From: Alkalinema sp. CAN_BIN05 | GTDB taxonomy: Bacteria > Cyanobacteriota > Cyanobacteriia > Leptolyngbyales > Leptolyngbyaceae | Assembly (NCBI GenBank): GCA_026786325.1 | Contig: JAJAYH010000266.1 | Coordinates: 1 to 8,797 of the forward strand | Direction: 5' to 3' | Length of the DNA: 8,797 nucleotides | Made by a program: the position numbers and the translations under genes | Part shown: in pieces, positions 5,924 through 8,797 of the stretch | Layout of the letters: every line of letters begins with the position of its first letter | How positions within the stretch are numbered: position 1 is the first letter of the stretch | Notes under the pieces: generated by a model | Databases searched by the model: none | What the model was told of the DNA's origin: nothing | The model's input: the letters and a program-made list of their open reading frames with translations, nothing else

Positions 5924-7198
5924 TTAAAAGATTCCAATATTAAAATTAAACCCCAACCCAAAAATCCAGCTATTTGGTTCGATTCTCTGCTCGCTCGATA
6001 TCCCCATACTTCGACCACCAAAAGCATTGAACGACATCCGATCATTCAACTCATAGCTCAAGTGCGCACCTAAATAATGCGAAACATCATCCCGCGATTG
6101 CTGAGTAAAGTGAGTCCAAGATGCTTGATAGTCAAGTCCAACCTCCATACGAGGTGAAAGTTTGTAATTCAGAGAAATCTGCCCCGCATTGAGCAACCGA
6201 TCGTATTTTTCAATATCGCCCGTGAAATTCCAGCGAAACTGATAGCCTGTGATGAGCTTCAGAGAAGGGCTAAGGGGATCTTGCCGCGTTAGATCAAATC
6301 GCAGAGAATGTTCGTTAAAGAATCGCACACCCTGAAACAGGTTTTTCACTTCTTCCTTAGCTGCCGTCAATTGTTTATAGCTCCAACCAATTTCACCACT
6401 CAACCGAGGGGTCAACTGCTGATAGAGTCCCACCTTCAGTCGTAACTCGTCATAGTTAAGCCGAGAAGATGTCCCATAACGAAGAATACTAGATTCCGCC
6501 AACAGCAACAGATAGGTTTTTGGGCCAAGGGGCGGCAAATAATACAACGATAACCCTGTCCGCAGTGCACCGTCTGTGTGTAATGGAATTGAAGAAAAGA
6601 CATTGTTGGTCTGAAAATAATCAAAATGTCCCAACAGATATAATGATGTCGCACGGCGCGGCGCAGGGGGCGGACTAGACGGCGGAGTTTCACGAATTTT
6701 GATGGTTCCAAGTTCTGGATCAGAGCCAGGTTCGAGGGGTTCGTCGATCGTCGGAGCAGTCTCAGACGGAGCAATGGGGATAGGCTGAGGCGTAACGGGC
6801 GGCGATCCTAAAATTCCCCGTTCAGGATCTGAGACAACTGGAACTTTAGGCTTAATTAAATTAATGGTGGGATCAACTTTTGGATCCAGTTTAAACTCAA
6901 CTTTTGGCTCGATACGAAGATCTAATTTAGGCAATTCAGTCTTCAGCAGTTGTTGCGGACGATCGGGTAGCTGAGGCTGATCTGCGATAGGCGTATTAAG
7001 CAGAACCATCGGATTGTCCGCCAATGTTACCAACGGTGTCATCATCAACGAGACTATTGGTCCAACCGCGATGGTCAAAGACCGGCCAAAGGCTATCGTC
7101 GCCGCACCTTGCAAACACCAAGGCAGCAGTCGGAAGGGTCTAGGAAATTGGGACCGCTCGCTCAAACTCGAATATTTCAAACTCGAATATTTCGTCAT
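5924..7198 (-). CDS. Predicted outer-membrane beta-barrel protein with Pro-rich linker
   Basis: I do not recognise a named family. Layout of the 424 residues: a basic, tandemly duplicated N-terminus (KYSSL twice, residues 3-12); a hydrophobic stretch (about 31-60) ending VTLA-DNP, which fits a long signal peptide cut after residue 60; a Pro-rich linker (about 61-182) with repeated PKV motifs; then about 240 residues of roughly 12 amphipathic strands, such as SLYLLGHFDYFQT, LRLKVGLYQQL and MEVGLDYQASWTHF. The protein ends WIFGLGFNFNIGIF, with the terminal Phe typical of BAM-folded barrels. This suggests an integral outer-membrane protein with a periplasmic linker; function is unknown. The start is the first ATG after an upstream in-frame TGA; its ribosome binding site is poor, so the first residues are less sure. 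It diverges from the FecR-domain gene across 463 bp. No terminator hairpin is seen at the convergent 3' end. Confidence 0.8.
   Translation of the reverse strand: MTKYSSLKYSSLSERSQFPRPFRLLPWCLQGAATIAFGRSLTIAVGPIVSLMMTPLVTLADNPMVLLNTPIADQPQLPDRPQQLLKTELPKLDLRIEPKVEFKLDPKVDPTINLIKPKVPVVSDPERGILGSPPVTPQPIPIAPSETAPTIDEPLEPGSDPELGTIKIRETPPSSPPPAPRRATSLYLLGHFDYFQTNNVFSSIPLHTDGALRTGLSLYYLPPLGPKTYLLLLAESSILRYGTSSRLNYDELRLKVGLYQQLTPRLSGEIGWSYKQLTAAKEEVKNLFQGVRFFNEHSLRFDLTRQDPLSPSLKLITGYQFRWNFTGDIEKYDRLLNAGQISLNYKLSPRMEVGLDYQASWTHFTQQSRDDVSHYLGAHLSYELNDRMSFNAFGGRSMGISSEQRIEPNSWIFGLGFNFNIGIF
6873..6907. repeat. Short direct repeat in the barrel-protein linker
   Basis: TCAACTTTTGG occurs at 6873-6883 and again at 6897-6907, 24 bp (8 codons) apart. 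It underlies the repeated PKV motif of the Pro-rich linker. Confidence 0.5.
7162..7191. repeat. 15-bp tandem duplication at the start of the barrel gene
   Basis: TCAAACTCGAATATT is present twice with no mismatch (7162-7176, 7177-7191). It is in frame and doubles KYSSL immediately after the initiator MT. Confidence 0.92.
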
Positions 7199-7286
7199 AT
7201 CGCCACATCCGCTTCTACGACCATTCCTTAGTTCCCCTGTCAGCGATCGTATTCATTGTTTTGAGGTCAATCTAACCATTTTTTGC

Positions 7287-7304
7287 ATCAGTACTTATAC
7301 TGAT
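7287..7304 (-). promoter_or_regulatory. Inverted repeat overlapping a possible -10 of the barrel gene
   Basis: ATCAGTA, CTTA, TACTGAT gives perfect 7-bp arms. On the minus strand it contains TATAAG, a fair -10 box about 95 bp before the barrel gene start; on the plus strand it contains TATACT. Neither strand has a strong -35 at standard spacing. A repressor site over a promoter is a reasonable but unproven reading. Confidence 0.35.
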
Positions 7305-7650
7305 AGGATGGATAAATGATCATACGCAGAAATTAGACGATTAACATCCTAAGTATATAAAAAATTAGTAGAATTACGTAAAGCTAGAAGATCGGAGTGG
7401 TCCAGTATAGCGGTTTCACTCAGTTTGGAGGTTTGGAATAGCAAATCTGGTATTTACTGTCACCGGGGAACTTTACCATTGTTGCAAAATTCATATATCT
7501 ATCTCATCTACTAATGACAAGATGTTGCCAAGAAAATCTGAACGAATCGAAATAAACCATATTTCATCGTTTCATCCTAACTCTTAGGGATTCTAGGCTC
7601 TACTTTCAGAAACTCACTGCTCACTCGCTAAGAACTTGTCGCCAGTTGCT

Positions 7651-7654
7651 GGAG
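7651..7654 (+). promoter_or_regulatory. Ribosome binding site of the FecR-domain gene
   Basis: GGAG lies 7 nt before the ATG at 7662 and 22 nt before the duplicated ATG at 7677, so the first ATG is the better start. Confidence 0.65.
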
Positions 7655-7661
7655 TTGTCCC

Positions 7662-7691
7662 ATGTACGCTCAAATTATGTACGCTCAAATC
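7662..7691. repeat. 15-bp tandem duplication that doubles a start codon
   Basis: ATGTACGCTCAAATT (7662-7676) is followed by ATGTACGCTCAAATC (7677-7691), 14 of 15 identical. It duplicates MYAQI including the initiator ATG. Confidence 0.92.
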
Positions 7692-8797
7692 AAGTTTCCT
7701 CGAAAATGGATACGGCTCGTCATTCTAATGACCTTCAATGGAAGTTTGATTTTGGGCAGCACTCCAGTATTTTCCGCACCCATTCCCCTAACCCAAGCCA
7801 CTTTACGCAAAGTAGTAAATAGGGTTGACCTACTTCTGCGTAGTCAGCCAGTCCGCAGCGCCCAAGTCAACGATCGGCTGAGTAGCTCTGGCGATTCAGT
7901 CAAAACGCAACGAGCATCCCGCACAGAACTAAAATTTAATGATGGAACATTAGCCAAAGTTGGGGAATTAGCCAATTTTCGCTTCACGCCCAACACTCGC
8001 CGCTTTGAATTAGGTAATGGGACTTATTTATTTTTAGTGCCGCCTGGTCGAGGCAATACTGAATTTAATACGCCTAATGCGAAGGCCGGGGTCAAAGGAT
8101 CCGCACTTTTTATTCGCTACATTGAAGAAAGTGACACGACTATCATGGGGGCGCTAACGAATAATCCCCTTGGTCCGATGGATATTACGGTAGGCGGTAA
8201 GAAGCAGGATTTGTATGCGGGTCAAATGGTCTTTGCGATTAAAGACCGCATCGATCGCATTGAGACCTTCGATTTAACGACATTTTTACGAACGAGTCCT
8301 ATGTATCGAGACATCGATCTCACGGACCCTGACTTGAAAGCGGTACGTCAGGAAATGGCTGATGCTGTTGTCACTCAAGTGGCCGCGATCGGAATATTAC
8401 CCGCTAATGTTGCAACTATGTCTACGCCTGGGATTTCTTCCGACCCAACATCAAGCGTTTCAAGGAGAGAGTTAAATGAGGCCCGCGAAAGTCTGAATAA
8501 TCCCAGCCGAAGTCAGCCGATCGCTCAACTAGCCCCGCCGAATGTAAAAGATTCGATCGTTAAACCAGACCCTAAAAATCTTATTGACACGAAACCAATA
8601 CCAACTCCCGTGATTCTAACAACAACACCACCAGCAACACCACCAGCAACAACAGCACCAGCAACAACAGCAACACCACCACCAGCAACAACAGCAACAC
8701 CACCAGCAATAACACCACCAGCAATAACACCACCAGTACCAGCAATAACACCACCAGTACCAGCAATAACACCACCAGAACCAGCAATAACACAACC
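7662..8797 (+). CDS. Exported FecR-domain protein (3' end off the window)
   Basis: 378 codons are present and the frame is still open at the edge. Residues 1-10 are a duplicated MYAQI. Residues 11-39 form a signal peptide: basic KFPRKWIR, hydrophobic LVILMTFNGSLILG, then a likely cut after VFSA. A FecR domain follows (about 66-195) with SSGDSVKTQRASRTELKFND, DGTLAKVG and NTPNAKAGVKGSALFIR. A linker (about 200-318) leads into a Thr/Pro/Ala-rich repeat tract from residue 320. Classical FecR is an inner-membrane regulator with a cytoplasmic anti-sigma segment before its membrane helix. Here only a signal-peptide-like N-terminus precedes the domain and no sigma-factor gene is next to it, so a secreted or periplasmic structural or binding role is more likely. 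That is inference. It diverges from the barrel gene. The start is set by GGAG 7 nt upstream. Confidence 0.85.
   Translation, partial: MYAQIMYAQIKFPRKWIRLVILMTFNGSLILGSTPVFSAPIPLTQATLRKVVNRVDLLLRSQPVRSAQVNDRLSSSGDSVKTQRASRTELKFNDGTLAKVGELANFRFTPNTRRFELGNGTYLFLVPPGRGNTEFNTPNAKAGVKGSALFIRYIEESDTTIMGALTNNPLGPMDITVGGKKQDLYAGQMVFAIKDRIDRIETFDLTTFLRTSPMYRDIDLTDPDLKAVRQEMADAVVTQVAAIGILPANVATMSTPGISSDPTSSVSRRELNEARESLNNPSRSQPIAQLAPPNVKDSIVKPDPKNLIDTKPIPTPVILTTTPPATPPATTAPATTATPPPATTATPPAITPPAITPPVPAITPPVPAITPPEPAITQ
8619..8797 (+). repeat. Thr/Pro/Ala/Ile low-complexity tandem repeat tract
   Basis: From 8619 the FecR-domain gene consists almost only of ACA, CCA, GCA and ATA codons. The last part is ordered: two 15-bp units encoding PPAIT (8700-8714, 8715-8729), then three 21-bp units encoding PP-V/E-PAIT (8730-8792). 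All 59 complete codons end in A. The tract continues past the window edge. The reverse strand reads as a Leu/Val-rich open frame, an artefact of this composition. Confidence 0.93.

Larger units (their letters stand above)
7199..7661. other. Divergent intergenic region, barrel gene / FecR-domain gene
   Basis: These 463 bp are AT-rich and hold no gene-like open frame. Contents: one CGATCG (7244-7249), an inverted repeat with an embedded TATAAG (7287-7304), an 8-bp palindrome ATGATCAT (7316-7323), and a TATATAAAAAA tract (7354-7364). Promoters for both flanking genes are expected here. I found no -35/-10 pair good enough to call for the FecR side. No tRNA-like T-loop or terminator was seen. Confidence 0.6.

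Noticed and set aside
5905..5960. Bidirectional terminator between the convergent sulfurtransferase and barrel genes
   Set aside because: The 11-bp gap and its flanks show AT-rich sequence but no stem of useful length.
7216..7255. 13-codon minus-strand upstream frame (MNTIADRGTKEWS) before the barrel gene
   Set aside because: No ribosome binding site and nothing to distinguish it from chance.
8581..8793. 70-codon Leu/Val-rich minus-strand frame resembling a membrane protein
   Set aside because: It is the reverse of the Pro/Thr repeat tract, where TGG/TGT/TGC-type reverse codons give hydrophobic residues by composition alone.
8619..8797. Repeat tract as a CRISPR array
   Set aside because: Units are contiguous 15- and 21-bp coding repeats with no unique spacers, in frame with an upstream secreted protein.

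Overview
This window looks like a chromosomal segment from a cyanobacterium. The grounds are the protein sequences (an IF-2 starting MNNGKLRIYELSKELDL, a NusA with an acidic tail, a signal-peptide FecR-domain protein) and the strong over-representation of CGATCG, the core of the cyanobacterial HIP1 repeat: 30 copies counted by eye, about 2 expected by chance. The genus cannot be fixed from the sequence alone.

Positions 1-4834, minus strand, hold the conserved translation/transcription cluster in the order rimP -> nusA -> ylxR (rnpM) -> infB. RimP matures the 30S subunit, NusA controls pausing, termination and antitermination, YlxR/RnpM is a small RNA-binding protein, and IF-2 brings initiator tRNA to the ribosome. 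infB runs off the left edge after about 676 codons, just past the NKxD motif of its G domain. The gaps inside the cluster are not empty. A 10-bp-stem hairpin lies between nusA and ylxR, a 14-bp perfect palindrome between rimP and nusA, and a 374-bp leader-like gap with an 11-bp tandem duplication between ylxR and infB.

Positions 4835-5006 form a divergent intergenic region with an 8-bp-arm inverted repeat. It leads rightward into a two-domain rhodanese-type sulfurtransferase (5007-5912). That gene converges, with 11 bp between stop codons, on a minus-strand gene (5924-7198) for a predicted exported protein with a proline-rich linker and a C-terminal outer-membrane beta-barrel.

Positions 7199-7661 are a 463-bp divergent intergenic region. 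It separates the barrel gene from a plus-strand FecR-domain protein (7662 to the right edge), which has a signal peptide and ends, within the window, in a Pro/Thr/Ala repeat tract where every codon ends in A.

No CRISPR array, tRNA, rRNA, transposase or phage gene was seen. Most of the window is ordinary core genome. The part most worth a second look is the divergent barrel/FecR pair. Both products are predicted to be exported, both have low-complexity Pro-rich segments, and both genes carry a 15-bp in-frame tandem duplication at the extreme 5' end of the coding sequence. I see no clear new defence or mobile system.
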